The notes beneath the pieces were generated by a model. It was not told where the DNA came from, did no database searches, and saw only the letters and a list, made by a program, of their open reading frames with translations. 64,000 nt of DNA, from NCBI GenBank assembly GCA_037138595.1, contig JBAXIB010000009.1, positions 40,706-104,705 on the forward strand, in the 5' to 3' direction. Origin of the DNA: UBA4742 sp037138595 (lineage in GTDB: Bacteria; Actinomycetota; Acidimicrobiia; Acidimicrobiales; Acidimicrobilacustridaceae). The translations under genes were made by a program, and so were the position numbers. Of this stretch, positions 1 through 9,236 are shown one piece after another (positions within the stretch are counted from its first letter, which is position 1; each line of letters opens with the position of its first letter).

Positions 1-225
1 GTCAACGACGAAGAAGGCACCGAGATATACGCCTTCAACTATGACGACAGCGACGCCAACGTCATTTGGATTTATGAGGTGTATTCGAGCAAAGAGGCCA
101 TGGACTTGCACTCGGCCACACCGGCGATGGCCGAATTGCTTGGCGCTGTCGGTCCACTTCTTGGTACCGAACCGCCGTTGTGGGTCTCAGCGACACCGAT
201 GGCCGGCAAAGGCATCGGGCTCTAA
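1..225 (+). CDS. ABM-domain protein, C-terminal part (putative quinol monooxygenase-like)
   Basis: The open frame enters from the left edge in frame 1 and ends at TAA 223-225, leaving 74 C-terminal residues. The pattern WIYEVYSSKEAMDLH followed by a short helix and a last strand resembles the second half of an antibiotic-biosynthesis-monooxygenase (ABM) ferredoxin-like domain, a family that includes YgiN-type quinol monooxygenases and many small proteins of unknown role. The start and any upstream partner lie outside the window. It precedes trpC by 54 bases on the same strand, but nothing links it to tryptophan synthesis. The family assignment rests on pattern resemblance only. Confidence 0.6.
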   Translation, partial: VNDEEGTEIYAFNYDDSDANVIWIYEVYSSKEAMDLHSATPAMAELLGAVGPLLGTEPPLWVSATPMAGKGIGL

Positions 226-279
226 TTCGTGGGGCCTTAGGGCCCACGCGTACAGGAGCGTCGGTACCTTCAGGTCGAC

Positions 280-1077
280 ATGGCAACGTATCTAGATCGA
301 ATCATTGCTGCCCATCGTGACACAGCAGCCCAAGACGATCGTCGTCTTGACCGATTAGTTGACGAAGCTGCGAGTCGTACGGCGGTTGATCCTGTCCGTG
401 GTTTCGGTGCTCAAATCCAAGCGGCAGCGACGTCGCAAGGCGTCGCGGTTATCGCCGAAATCAAACGGCGCTCACCATCGAAAGGTTTGCTCTCGCCTGA
501 TCTTGATCCTGCCGCATTGGCAATGACCTATGCCGATGGCGGTGCCGCATGCATGTCGGTACTGACTGACGATGCCTTTTTCGGGGGATCATCCAGTGAT
601 CTTTCTGATGCGCGAATGTCCTGCATGCTGCCGGTGCTGCGAAAAGATTTCACGGTTTCTGGCCATGACATTGCCGACGCGCGAATCATGGGCGCCGACG
701 CGGTGTTGCTGATAGCGGTAATTCTTGACGATGCCGAGTTGGTGGACTTCATCACGCTGGCCAGCGAATTGGGCCTTGACGCCTTGGTTGAAATCCACGA
801 CGAAGGCGAACTCGAACGCGCAACTCGGGCGGGAGCGAAGCTGATCGGCGTTAATCAGCGGGACTTGGTGACTTTCGAGGTCGACACCGACCGGGCCGTT
901 CGGCTGGCCCCCCAAATGCCCGCTGGAGTTATCCGGGTTGCCGAGTCAGGTATTCGCAGCCCCGCCGATGCGAAGGTGCTCGTGAGTGCTGGATACCAAG
1001 CGGTATTGGTGGGCGAGTCCTTCGTCACTGCGAATGACCCTCGAGCGTCGGTCGCAGCGATGTGCTCGCTTGATTGA
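280..1077 (+). CDS. trpC: Indole-3-glycerol phosphate synthase
   Basis: The 265-residue TIM barrel closes the ring of CdRP to give indole-3-glycerol phosphate in tryptophan synthesis. Visible family motifs are VIAEIKRRSPSKG (catalytic Lys and Glu region), VLRKDFTV (second catalytic Lys), LIGVNQRDL and VAESGI (phosphate-binding loops). Length is normal for a monofunctional enzyme. It is the first of four trp genes in the order C-F-B-A; trpE, trpG and trpD are not in the window. The ATG at 280 is preceded by TACCTT at 265-270, a possible -10 element nine bases away, so the transcript may have little or no leader. Confidence 0.96.
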   Translation: MATYLDRIIAAHRDTAAQDDRRLDRLVDEAASRTAVDPVRGFGAQIQAAATSQGVAVIAEIKRRSPSKGLLSPDLDPAALAMTYADGGAACMSVLTDDAFFGGSSSDLSDARMSCMLPVLRKDFTVSGHDIADARIMGADAVLLIAVILDDAELVDFITLASELGLDALVEIHDEGELERATRAGAKLIGVNQRDLVTFEVDTDRAVRLAPQMPAGVIRVAESGIRSPADAKVLVSAGYQAVLVGESFVTANDPRASVAAMCSLD

Positions 1078-1135
1078 CTACCAAGCATTGCTGGATGACT
1101 GATCGAATAGCCGCAGGTAGGCGGCGCCGCGCCGG

Positions 1136-1141
1136 TAGCTT
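1136..1141 (+). promoter_or_regulatory. Putative -10 element for leaderless trpF start (TAGCTT)
   Basis: TAGCTT lies exactly six bases before the GTG at 1148 and fits the actinobacterial TANNNT -10 hexamer at the distance that makes the start codon the transcript 5' end. A GGAG overlaps the spacer but sits only two bases from the GTG, too close for a normal ribosome-binding site. It would be an internal promoter of the trp cluster. Confidence 0.4.
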
Positions 1142-1147
1142 GGAGCC

Positions 1148-1876
1148 GTGTTCGTCAAAATCTGCGGAATAACCAATGAAGAAGATGGACTTTTCGCCGT
1201 AGCTATGGGCGCTGACGCGGTGGGGTTCATCTTTGCTCCGGGGTCGTCGCGACAAATCGCGGTGACCCAAGCTCGCGATATCGCTCGTCGCTTACCGCCC
1301 GAAGTTATGACGTTGGGGGTGTTTCGCGACGAGGCACCGCAGCGGGTGGTCGAAACTATTAATGCAGCGGGACTGCACGGTGTTCAGTTGCATGGCCACG
1401 AGACTCCTGCCGAGGGCAAGTGGATTCGCCAACGAGTGCAGTTTCTGGTCCAAGCGTTTGCAGCAGGTGACCGAATGCTTGAACGGGTCGACGAATACAC
1501 TGCAGCCGACGCCATCATGATCGATTCCGGAACACCGGGTTCCGGTCAAGTTTTTGACTGGGTGCTTGCCGAGGGATTACCACTCGACCGACGGGTGATT
1601 TTGGCCGGCGGGTTGAATCCCGAAAACGTGGCTGACGCGGTGCGCCGCGTGCATCCCTGGGGAGTCGATGTTTCAACGGGTGTCGAACGCTCCCCGGGAC
1701 GAAAAGATCCGTCGAAAGTGATGCGATTCATCAACGCGGCGAACGAGGCCGATGATCAGGAGACGACCCATATGCAAGGAGACGTCAGTGGGCGTGACTT
1801 CGATCGATTTGGCGACGAAGGTTTCGACGAGCAACCAGCTATTTATGACTGGGCGGACGACGATTCGCTGACCTAA
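1148..1876 (+). CDS. trpF: Phosphoribosylanthranilate isomerase with acidic C-terminal tail
   Basis: This enzyme converts phosphoribosylanthranilate to CdRP, the step before TrpC. Hallmarks are FVKICGITNEEDG at the N terminus, the loop GADAVGFIFAPGSSRQI, and the C-terminal PWGVDVSTGVERSPGRKD phosphate-binding region. The GTG at 1148 fits the barrel start exactly. The core ends near residue 205; about 38 further residues form a strongly acidic, low-complexity tail ending in YDWADDDSLT that the usual 200-210 residue family members lack. It sits between trpC and trpB, separated from each by short gaps. Many actinobacteria use the bifunctional PriA instead of a dedicated TrpF, so a discrete trpF is of some interest. 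Confidence 0.93.
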   Translation: MFVKICGITNEEDGLFAVAMGADAVGFIFAPGSSRQIAVTQARDIARRLPPEVMTLGVFRDEAPQRVVETINAAGLHGVQLHGHETPAEGKWIRQRVQFLVQAFAAGDRMLERVDEYTAADAIMIDSGTPGSGQVFDWVLAEGLPLDRRVILAGGLNPENVADAVRRVHPWGVDVSTGVERSPGRKDPSKVMRFINAANEADDQETTHMQGDVSGRDFDRFGDEGFDEQPAIYDWADDDSLT

Positions 1877-1992
1877 GTGTGCTGAGTTTTGCCTACTTGG
1901 GAGGAGAACTTCTCGGCCGGGCGGAGGCCCGCGTAGGGTTGCGGCACACAGATGGTGGCAGACGCAGCCATTGAGGATCTCGAGGAGCATCG

Positions 1993-3171
1993 TTGTCGGA
2001 ATTGGGTGTGCCGTCATTTATGAGCGATCCGTCGCCTGACGGACGATTCGGCGAGTTCGGTGGCCGGTTCGTTCCCGAAACGTTGATGCCAGCATGTCTG
2101 GAACTCGAAAGTGCATTTCGTGAAGCTTGGGCTGATGAGCTGTTCCGCAACGAACTTGATGTGTTACTGCGTGACTACGGTGGCCGACCGTCGCCATTGA
2201 CTGAGTGTCATCGGCTCGGCGAGCAGCTCGGCCTTCGCTTGTTATTGAAACGCGAAGATTTGAATCACACCGGTTCGCACAAAATCAACAATGTCTTGGG
2301 TCAAGCGTTGCTTGCTCAGCGGATGGGCAAAACTCGCTTGGTCGCCGAAACCGGCGCCGGTCAACACGGCGTCGCGACCGCAACCGCGGCCGCGCTGTTG
2401 GGCATGGAATGCGTCGTCTATATGGGCGAAGTTGATATGGGTCGACAGGCGTTAAATGTGTTCCGCATGAAGTTGCTCGGCGCCGAGGTGGTGCCTGCAT
2501 TGTCCGGAAGCCAGACCCTGAAAGATGCGGTCAACGAAGCGATGCGCGACTGGGTCGCGACTGTTGAGTCCACCCATTACTGCTTGGGTTCAGTCATGGG
2601 TCCGCACCCGTATCCCTGGATGGTCAGGGAGTTTCATCGAGTCATTGGCATTGAAGCTCGTGCGCAGTGCTCAGCGTTGCTCGATGGAGGTATACCCGAC
2701 GTCGTCACGGCATGCGTGGGTGGTGGCTCGAATGCCGCCGGCATTTTTTCGGGTTTCGTTGATACTGACGCCGATCTGGTTGGCGTCGAACCGGCGGGCG
2801 GGGCCGCAGTAACGCGTGGCGTTCCCGGGGTTGTCCACGGGATGCGTTCGTATTTGATGCAAGACGAATTTGGTCAGGTGCTTGAAGCTGAATCGATTTC
2901 CGCTGGTCTTGATTATCCCGGAGTGGGCCCAGAGCATTCGTACCTCGCGTCCATCGGTCGAGCTCGGTACGAGACGGTGACTGACGCTGAAGTAATCGAT
3001 GCGTTTCAGATGCTGTCGCGCACCGAAGGAATTATCCCTGCGTTAGAACCCGCGCATGCCTTGGCCTGGGTATCGCGCGCCCGGGTCGAACTCGCGGGGC
3101 AGACGGTGCTGCTTAATCTCTCCGGTCGTGGCGACAAAGACGTCGCGCAGATGATGGATATTTTGCAATGA
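1993..3171 (+). CDS. trpB: Tryptophan synthase beta chain
   Basis: The PLP-dependent beta subunit joins indole and serine to give tryptophan. The PLP lysine is in HTGSHKINN (Lys97), the phosphate loop is GGGSNA, and the C-terminal LSGRGDKD is present; 392 residues is normal. I chose the TTG at 1993 because GAGGAG at 1982-1987 is well placed ahead of it; an ATG at 2020 is the alternative. The stop overlaps the trpA start by four bases (ATGA), which indicates translational coupling of the two subunits of the alpha2-beta2 complex. Confidence 0.97.
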   Translation: MSELGVPSFMSDPSPDGRFGEFGGRFVPETLMPACLELESAFREAWADELFRNELDVLLRDYGGRPSPLTECHRLGEQLGLRLLLKREDLNHTGSHKINNVLGQALLAQRMGKTRLVAETGAGQHGVATATAAALLGMECVVYMGEVDMGRQALNVFRMKLLGAEVVPALSGSQTLKDAVNEAMRDWVATVESTHYCLGSVMGPHPYPWMVREFHRVIGIEARAQCSALLDGGIPDVVTACVGGGSNAAGIFSGFVDTDADLVGVEPAGGAAVTRGVPGVVHGMRSYLMQDEFGQVLEAESISAGLDYPGVGPEHSYLASIGRARYETVTDAEVIDAFQMLSRTEGIIPALEPAHALAWVSRARVELAGQTVLLNLSGRGDKDVAQMMDILQ

Positions 3172-4025
3172 ATGTGACGCCGATGGTTTCGGTCGCGGTT
3201 CCCGGCCTAGACGACCATGACCTCGCTGTGCCCGATGCACCGGCCGCGTTGGGTGTCGTCGAGGGCACACTTCGTTCGGCTCGTTCGCAGGGTCGCAAGC
3301 TCATCGTTCCCTATGTGACTGGTGGCTTCGGGACCGATTGGCTCGACGTGGTGCGCTCAGTTGCGCATGCCGGAGCAGACGCGATCGAGATTGGTATTCC
3401 GTTTAGCGATCCGGTGATGGACGGGCCGATTATTCAGGCGGCGAGCGAACAGGCCCTGCGGTCTGGCGTGACGCCAGGCCAACTCCTTGCCGAGCTCTCA
3501 TCGATTGATGTCGGCGTTCCGTTAATCGTGATGACCTATTACAACATCGTGTTTCGTGCCGGTCTCGAACGGTTTGCCCAGACCATGGCCGCGAGCGGGA
3601 TTTCCGGGGCGATTTTGCCCGATGTGCCGCTTGAGGAAATTGGGCCATGGGCTCGACAGGCAGATCAAGCGGCGGTGGAAACAATCTTGCTCGCCGCTCC
3701 GACAGCTTCAGACGGTCGCCTCGAGCGCGTGTGTCGCCGTGCTCGAGGATTCGTGTACGCGGTTGGACTCCTCGGAGTCACCGGTGAGCGAGCCACCCTC
3801 GCGGCGACATCATTAGTCATCGCTCGTCGACTCAAGGACATGACCGATAAACCGGTCCTCGTCGGCGTCGGAGTTTCGACTCCGCAGCAAGCAGTCGAAG
3901 TGTGTGAGCAAGCTGATGGCGTCGTCATCGGGTCTGCGCTCATGCGTCGTGTGCTCGATGGAGAAGGTCCCCATGGTGCGGAAACCTTTATCGCCTCGGT
4001 GCGCAAGGCATTAGACGCAGGTTGA
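3168..4025 (+). CDS. trpA: Tryptophan synthase alpha chain
   Basis: The alpha subunit cleaves indole-3-glycerol phosphate and channels indole to TrpB. Visible motifs are IEIGIPFSDPVMDGP (catalytic Glu and Asp), MTYYNIV, and LLGVTGER. The 285-residue protein has about 20 extra N-terminal residues before the barrel; internal starts cannot be excluded, but the ATGA overlap with trpB supports the ATG at 3168. It ends the trp cluster, with only 51 bases to the convergent acyl-CoA dehydrogenase gene. Confidence 0.96.
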   Translation: MNVTPMVSVAVPGLDDHDLAVPDAPAALGVVEGTLRSARSQGRKLIVPYVTGGFGTDWLDVVRSVAHAGADAIEIGIPFSDPVMDGPIIQAASEQALRSGVTPGQLLAELSSIDVGVPLIVMTYYNIVFRAGLERFAQTMAASGISGAILPDVPLEEIGPWARQADQAAVETILLAAPTASDGRLERVCRRARGFVYAVGLLGVTGERATLAATSLVIARRLKDMTDKPVLVGVGVSTPQQAVEVCEQADGVVIGSALMRRVLDGEGPHGAETFIASVRKALDAG

Positions 4026-4076
4026 TTCGCTTCTTGAGCCGATAACTCGGCGGAACGTTCGGGACATGAATGCTCG

Positions 4077-5225
4077 TCAGGATCCGCCGATTCCCTCAAG
4101 TTGCGCGAGGACCCGCAGCATGACTTCGTCGGCTCCACCCCCAATGGACAACAGACGAGAATCGCGAAAAAACCGCGCCGTCCAAGTTTCTTCCATGTAA
4201 CCAAGGCCGCCATGAAACTGGATGCAGGTATCAGCAACTTTACGATTGAGGCGGCCGGCGATCAGCTTGGCGATCGTTGCGTAACGGGTGGTGTCTTCTC
4301 CGCGCATGTAGGCCTCGGCGCAGGTGTGGTTGTATGCGCGCGCAACATCGATTTCCGCGAGCAGTTCAGCCAACGCGAATTGGATGTACTGATTGTCAGC
4401 CAGGGGACGACCGAATGCGTTACGTTGCTTCACATAGGAAATCGTGCGCTCAACTGCTGTTTGCATTCCTCCGACCGACATATAGGCGGCAATCATCCGT
4501 TCATTTTGGAACTGTGCCATCTGCTGCTGAAAGCCGCGGCCGATCTCGCCAATGGTGTTCGACACCGGCACTCGCAAGTCAGAAAACGCCAATTCGGCGG
4601 TGTCGCTTGACCGGTTGCCAAGTTTGTCGAGCTTCCTACTGACTGAAAATCCCTCAGTATCGGTCGGCACGATGATCTGACTCATCCCGCGATGGCCGCC
4701 TTCATCAGACGTCCGAGCCAACAGGCAAAGCCAGTCGGCTTGGATTCCGTTCGTGATGTAAAGCTTCGACCCGTTGATGATCCATTCGTCGCCGTCACGT
4801 GTCGCTTTGGTGCGTAATCCGGCCACGTCGCTACCGGCGTCGGGTTCGGTGACGGCGATTGCGGCAACCATTTCACCGCGGATGGCCGGCGCAAGGAACT
4901 GTTGCTTCAATTCGTGGGTGCCAAAGCGGTGCAACGATGGCGTGGCCATGTCGGTTTGCACGCTGATCGCCATCGGCACGCCGCCGCATCCCGCTCGCCC
5001 AACTTCCTCGCCGAAGATGACCGTAAAGGTGTGGTCGGCACCTTGGCCGCCATATTCGGGATCGTATTCGAGTCCCAGGAGTCCCAACTTCCCGAACTTG
5101 GCGAAAAGCTCGTGAGCCGGAAAGATGCCGTCGCGTTCCCATTCGTCAATAAACGGGTTGATTTCATTTTCAACCACATTTCGGACGGTTGCTCGGAACA
5201 TGTCGTGTTCTGCGGTGAAGTGCAT
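4077..5225 (-). CDS. Acyl-CoA dehydrogenase, isovaleryl/long-chain-like type
   Basis: This 382-residue flavoprotein should introduce an alpha-beta double bond into an acyl-CoA and pass electrons to ETF. FAD and substrate motifs are clear: AVTEPDAGSDVAG, NGSKLYITNG, RNAFGRPL and QFHGGLGYMEE. The C-terminal motif is IGGGADEV, so the catalytic Glu of the MCAD/SCAD type (in YEGT) is absent. FQNERM (Glu242) aligns with the catalytic Glu of isovaleryl- and long-chain enzymes. It is last in an operon with a biotin-dependent carboxylase and an AtuA-like protein, a context known from acyclic terpene and leucine catabolism. The real substrate is not readable from sequence. Confidence 0.9.
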   Translation of the reverse strand: MHFTAEHDMFRATVRNVVENEINPFIDEWERDGIFPAHELFAKFGKLGLLGLEYDPEYGGQGADHTFTVIFGEEVGRAGCGGVPMAISVQTDMATPSLHRFGTHELKQQFLAPAIRGEMVAAIAVTEPDAGSDVAGLRTKATRDGDEWIINGSKLYITNGIQADWLCLLARTSDEGGHRGMSQIIVPTDTEGFSVSRKLDKLGNRSSDTAELAFSDLRVPVSNTIGEIGRGFQQQMAQFQNERMIAAYMSVGGMQTAVERTISYVKQRNAFGRPLADNQYIQFALAELLAEIDVARAYNHTCAEAYMRGEDTTRYATIAKLIAGRLNRKVADTCIQFHGGLGYMEETWTARFFRDSRLLSIGGGADEVMLRVLAQLEGIGGS

Positions 5226-5302
5226 TCGGGTGTTTCCAATCTTCGGAGTTGATTGACGACGTTTGTTCGTGACTCGTGCAGCCGAGGGTGAGAATCGATC
5301 GC

Positions 5303-7186
5303 TTACCGGTCGAGAAGGCGAGTCGGGATCATCACGACTTTGGCTCGGAGGTATTCGCCGAGACCTTTTGCTTGCGGATCGGTGCGCATGGATGCGGCAA
5401 CACCACGACCTAATAAGCCAACAATGACGAAGTTGAGTGAGCGAATATTCGGCAGCTCATACCGCTCAACTCGGAGGTCTCCTACCTCAGGTTTGACTAA
5501 GGCAGTCAAGCGATCCACCGTGAGGAACTTGTGCAACCAGATGTATGCCTCGTCGCTTCGTGCCCACACGCCGATGTTTGCGTTGCCACCTTTATCGCCC
5601 GATCGTGCGCCAAAGATGATCCCCAGCGGTGCAGCAGCGACTGGTTCGTCTTTGGGTTCGGTTTGCCTTCGAAGTTCGTCAAGTTCGATCGGCCAGCGAT
5701 GGCTGACCACCATGGAATCGAGTTGGCTTGGTCGATTGAATCCGGTTAATGCGTATCGGTTGCCATCTTCAGGGTTTGAAAAGGTCCGATCCGACATCGG
5801 TACCGGATGGATTCGGGTACGGACATCACCATTGACGACTTCATGGTTAGGAAAGTCATCGGCGATGAGCGCGGGCCAATACACCCCGAAGCTTGATGCG
5901 TCGCCGGGCGGCGAGGTGGTGAACAACCCAGGATAACTCGCGAGCACCATTTCGATCACTTTGTTGGAAAAAGCTCGACCTACTTTGGCTTTGTCGCGGT
6001 CGGTAACGGTGATCTGAAGCTCCGCTAAGGCGTCATCGTTTGTTGCTGGGTTTTCGTGGTCTCCTCGGCGTAGGCGGACATCGACCGAATCGAAACTTTC
6101 GCGACCTCCGGGAACCAATGACCACAACGTGCGCTCAGCCAACTTGGCTTTTGCGTCGATGTCGAGTCCGGTGAGCATAAAGGTCATCGAATTACGGAAA
6201 CCACCCTGGTAATTAATCGCAACCTTGGTGGTGGCGGGCGCGGGCAGCCCAACGATGCCGCTTACAAGTACGCGGTCGGGCCCTTGTTGGACGACCTCGA
6301 TTGAGTCGAACGCGACGACGACGTCCGGGTTGTAATAACCGAGCCCTTGAATCTCATACAACAATTGAGCGGTCACGGTTCCGGTCGAAACGAGGCCGCC
6401 GCTACCTGGGTGCTTCGTTACGACAAACGAGCCATCTGGATTGATTTCGGCAATGGGAAATCCGAGGCGTTCAAGGCCGGGAACTTCATTGAAAAATGCA
6501 TAGTTGCCCCCGGTACATTGCGTGCCACATTCGATGATGTGGCCGGCGACAACCGCTCCGGCAATGTGGTCCCACGCGTTGCGATCCCATCCAAAATGGG
6601 ACGCGGCCGGACCGAGGACGACCGCAGCGTCGGTGACTCGACCAGCGATGACAACGTCGGCACCTTGGTCGAGCGCGGTTGCGATGCCCCAACCCCCCAA
6701 ATACGCATTGGCCGCGATTGGAGTTATGTCGAGGGTGTCGAGCGATTCGCCGGTGTCAATGTTGTGGAGCTCGACGCCGTTGTCAGTTAACTCGCCGAGT
6801 CGAGACATGAGGTTGTCGCCTTCGATGTGGGCGATCTTTGGTGCGAGACCCAGTCGTTTAGCGAGCAACTCGAGTGCCTCGGCACAACCAGCCGGATTGA
6901 GTCCACCCGCGTTTGTAACCACGGCAATTCCTCGGTCAAGGCAGGTTCCCAATACCTGTTCCATCTGGGTAAGGAATGTGGTTGCGAAGCCGAGGTCAGC
7001 ATCTTTCATCTGGCCTTTTGCCAAAATCAACATGGTCAGTTCGGCCAACCAGTCTCCGGTTAGAACGTCAATTGGGCCGCCGTCTACCATTTCTTTCGCG
7101 GCCGAGATGCGGTCGCCGTAAAAGCCGCAACAATTCGCGATACGAAGCGGTTCGACTGGCGAGAGCGATTGCGGTTGAAGGGTCAT
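5303..7186 (-). CDS. AtuA/DUF1446 family protein with C-terminal AtuA-like domain
   Basis: The 627-residue protein begins with the acyclic-terpene-utilisation AtuA core (IANCCGFYGDR, DVLTGDWLAELTM, VVTNAGGLNP, VIAGRVTDAA) and ends with the small ferredoxin-like domain seen fused or adjacent to AtuA (IIFGARSGDKGGNANIG). AtuA is needed for growth on citronellol and geraniol in Pseudomonas, but its reaction is not established. The gene starts 13 bases after the biotin-carboxylase subunit and is probably cotranscribed with it. Two-domain forms like this are frequent in bacteria that degrade branched or isoprenoid acids; that function is inferred here. Confidence 0.88.
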   Translation of the reverse strand: MTLQPQSLSPVEPLRIANCCGFYGDRISAAKEMVDGGPIDVLTGDWLAELTMLILAKGQMKDADLGFATTFLTQMEQVLGTCLDRGIAVVTNAGGLNPAGCAEALELLAKRLGLAPKIAHIEGDNLMSRLGELTDNGVELHNIDTGESLDTLDITPIAANAYLGGWGIATALDQGADVVIAGRVTDAAVVLGPAASHFGWDRNAWDHIAGAVVAGHIIECGTQCTGGNYAFFNEVPGLERLGFPIAEINPDGSFVVTKHPGSGGLVSTGTVTAQLLYEIQGLGYYNPDVVVAFDSIEVVQQGPDRVLVSGIVGLPAPATTKVAINYQGGFRNSMTFMLTGLDIDAKAKLAERTLWSLVPGGRESFDSVDVRLRRGDHENPATNDDALAELQITVTDRDKAKVGRAFSNKVIEMVLASYPGLFTTSPPGDASSFGVYWPALIADDFPNHEVVNGDVRTRIHPVPMSDRTFSNPEDGNRYALTGFNRPSQLDSMVVSHRWPIELDELRRQTEPKDEPVAAAPLGIIFGARSGDKGGNANIGVWARSDEAYIWLHKFLTVDRLTALVKPEVGDLRVERYELPNIRSLNFVIVGLLGRGVAASMRTDPQAKGLGEYLRAKVVMIPTRLLDR

Positions 7187-7199
7187 CGCTCGTTCACCT

Positions 7200-9236
7200 T
7201 CACATGTCCTCCATCCGGATCAAAACTTGATGAGCGTCAACGTTGTCTCCTGTCGCCACTGCGACCTCGGTAACGATCCCGTCTCCAGACGCTCGAATGT
7301 GGTGTTCGACTTTCATGGCCTCAAGGATGACCAGCGTTTGACCCGCTTTGACAGCATCGCCGGGGCTGACCTCGATACTGATGATGCGTCCCGGCACCGG
7401 TGCGGTTGACCCGCCGGTTGATTCGATAGTTGACGGTTGGGGGAACCGCGCGCGTTTGACTAGGTCGGTTTGACCAAGTGAGGAATTGACGTAACGGTGT
7501 TGATCTACCCGGTGGATGTCAAAACGGCGAGTAACGCCGGCGAGTTCAAGCGTGAGTGAGTCATCGCCGAGTTCTCCTATTCGACCCCTCGTCGCGACCC
7601 CATCGATTTCCGCGGTGAGGTCACCATTCGGTTCGAGCATCCACGCCACATTGATGGTTGAAGTGCGATGGTCGAATGCGTCCGTTGTTAGGGCTTGTTG
7701 ACCCATGGTGCGCCATGCAGTCGGCGCGTTGTGCCACGGCTGAGCCAGTCGATCAATCTGCACGTCGAACATGGCCGCAGCGAGGCTGTGCGCATGAAGC
7801 GTGCTGGTTGTTGGACCCGCATTGACGACATCGGGATGTTCAGGGATAAATCCGGTTGTCGTGTTGCCGGAAACGAAATCTGGACTTTCTAAAATCGCCA
7901 CCATCGCGTCGCGGTTAGTGGTAATGCCATGCAGTTTAAATCCACGAAGAAAGGTCGTCATCTTGGCGATGGCAGTTGCACGATCAACGCCATAAGCGAT
8001 GACTTTGGCGAGCAAAGGGTCAAACTCAGTCCCGATGACCGTGCCGCTTTCGACGGACTGATCGAGCATGATTCCAGGGGGTTGCGAGCTCCGGGCTGCG
8101 CCGAGCGAAGGGCCGAACCGATCGATACGGCCTGCTGACGGAAGCCAGTCTTGCGAAGGGTCTTCGGCATAGAGACGAACTTCAATGGCATGGCCGTCGG
8201 AGCTGATGGCCATTTGGTCAACTGACAGCGCTCGTCCCTGAGCGATCTGTAGCTGAAGCCCAACGATGTCGATACCCGTCGTGAGTTCGGTAACTCGATG
8301 TTCGACCTGGATACGAGAATTCATTTCAAGGAAGAAGAATTCGTGGGTATCGGCATCAACGAGAAACTCGACCGTTCCCACGCTGTCATAACCAATCGCT
8401 TGAGCAAGCCTGATTGCCGCGTCGCCCAACCTTTGGCGAAGGGCTGGGCCGACAATTGTCGACGGTGTTTCCTCGATGAGTTTCTGATTGCGGCGTTGGA
8501 TCGAGCACTCGCGCTCACCGAGATGAACAATCGCGCCGAACTGGTCGGCGATGAGTTGCACCTCGATGTGGCGGGCGCGTGGGAGCCAGCGCTCTGCGAA
8601 CACGTTGGCATCACCAAATGCGGCTTGTGCTTCTCGCATCACCGAAGCAACCGCCTGGTCAAGCTCATGGGGCTGAGATACCAACTTCATTCCGCGTCCG
8701 CCGCCACCGGCTGCAGCTTTCACGCACAGGGGATAGCCAACCGACGCAGCTTCGGTGATCCAGTCATGTTGACGTTTCTCATCGAGGTCAATGCTCGGCA
8801 ACATGGCAACCCCGACCTCCTTGGCAATGCGCTTAGCTGCAATTTTGTCACCGCTTTTGGCTATGGCTTCGGGATTGGGCCCAATCCAAATCAAGCCGGC
8901 GTCCACGACTCGCTGAGCAAACGTCGCGTGTTCAGACAAAAATCCATAACCGGGATGAACCGCGTCGCATCGGTGGTCCTGAGCCACGGTGATGAGTCGA
9001 TCCACGTTTAGATAGGTCTCGGCCGCGGTAGTACCGCCAAGGGCAACCGCGAAGTCGGCATGGCTGACAAAAGGAGCCTGGCGATCTGTTTCCGAGTAAA
9101 CCGCGACGGTTTCAATGCCGACCATGTGGGCTGCTTGGGTGACTCGTGACGCGATCTCGCCGCGGTTAGCGATGAGGACGCGCCGGATCACACGCGGTGA
9201 GGGCATCGCTGGTTGGTCGTTGGGTCGGTTCGTCAT
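7200..9236 (-). CDS. Acyl-CoA carboxylase, biotin carboxylase plus biotin carrier subunit
   Basis: The 678-residue subunit has the three-part biotin carboxylase (RRVLIANRGEIASRV at the N terminus, ATP-grasp with KAAAGGGGRGMK, EMNSRIQVEH) and a C-terminal biotinyl domain with EAMKVEH, biotin expected on Lys642. The usual carrier motif is EAMKM, so Val at +1 is a small variation. It carboxylates biotin with bicarbonate and ATP; the partner transferase gene upstream overlaps it by four bases (ATGA). The pair with AtuA and an acyl-CoA dehydrogenase suggests a methylcrotonyl-, geranyl- or propionyl-type substrate rather than acetyl-CoA; the sequence alone does not decide. Confidence 0.94.
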   Translation of the reverse strand: MTNRPNDQPAMPSPRVIRRVLIANRGEIASRVTQAAHMVGIETVAVYSETDRQAPFVSHADFAVALGGTTAAETYLNVDRLITVAQDHRCDAVHPGYGFLSEHATFAQRVVDAGLIWIGPNPEAIAKSGDKIAAKRIAKEVGVAMLPSIDLDEKRQHDWITEAASVGYPLCVKAAAGGGGRGMKLVSQPHELDQAVASVMREAQAAFGDANVFAERWLPRARHIEVQLIADQFGAIVHLGERECSIQRRNQKLIEETPSTIVGPALRQRLGDAAIRLAQAIGYDSVGTVEFLVDADTHEFFFLEMNSRIQVEHRVTELTTGIDIVGLQLQIAQGRALSVDQMAISSDGHAIEVRLYAEDPSQDWLPSAGRIDRFGPSLGAARSSQPPGIMLDQSVESGTVIGTEFDPLLAKVIAYGVDRATAIAKMTTFLRGFKLHGITTNRDAMVAILESPDFVSGNTTTGFIPEHPDVVNAGPTTSTLHAHSLAAAMFDVQIDRLAQPWHNAPTAWRTMGQQALTTDAFDHRTSTINVAWMLEPNGDLTAEIDGVATRGRIGELGDDSLTLELAGVTRRFDIHRVDQHRYVNSSLGQTDLVKRARFPQPSTIESTGGSTAPVPGRIISIEVSPGDAVKAGQTLVILEAMKVEHHIRASGDGIVTEVAVATGDNVDAHQVLIRMEDM

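Noticed and set aside
1952..2023. Short ORF with a Trp codon before trpB, as a possible attenuation leader peptide
   Set aside because: It has a single Trp codon, overlaps the trpB start and has no terminator/antiterminator pair.
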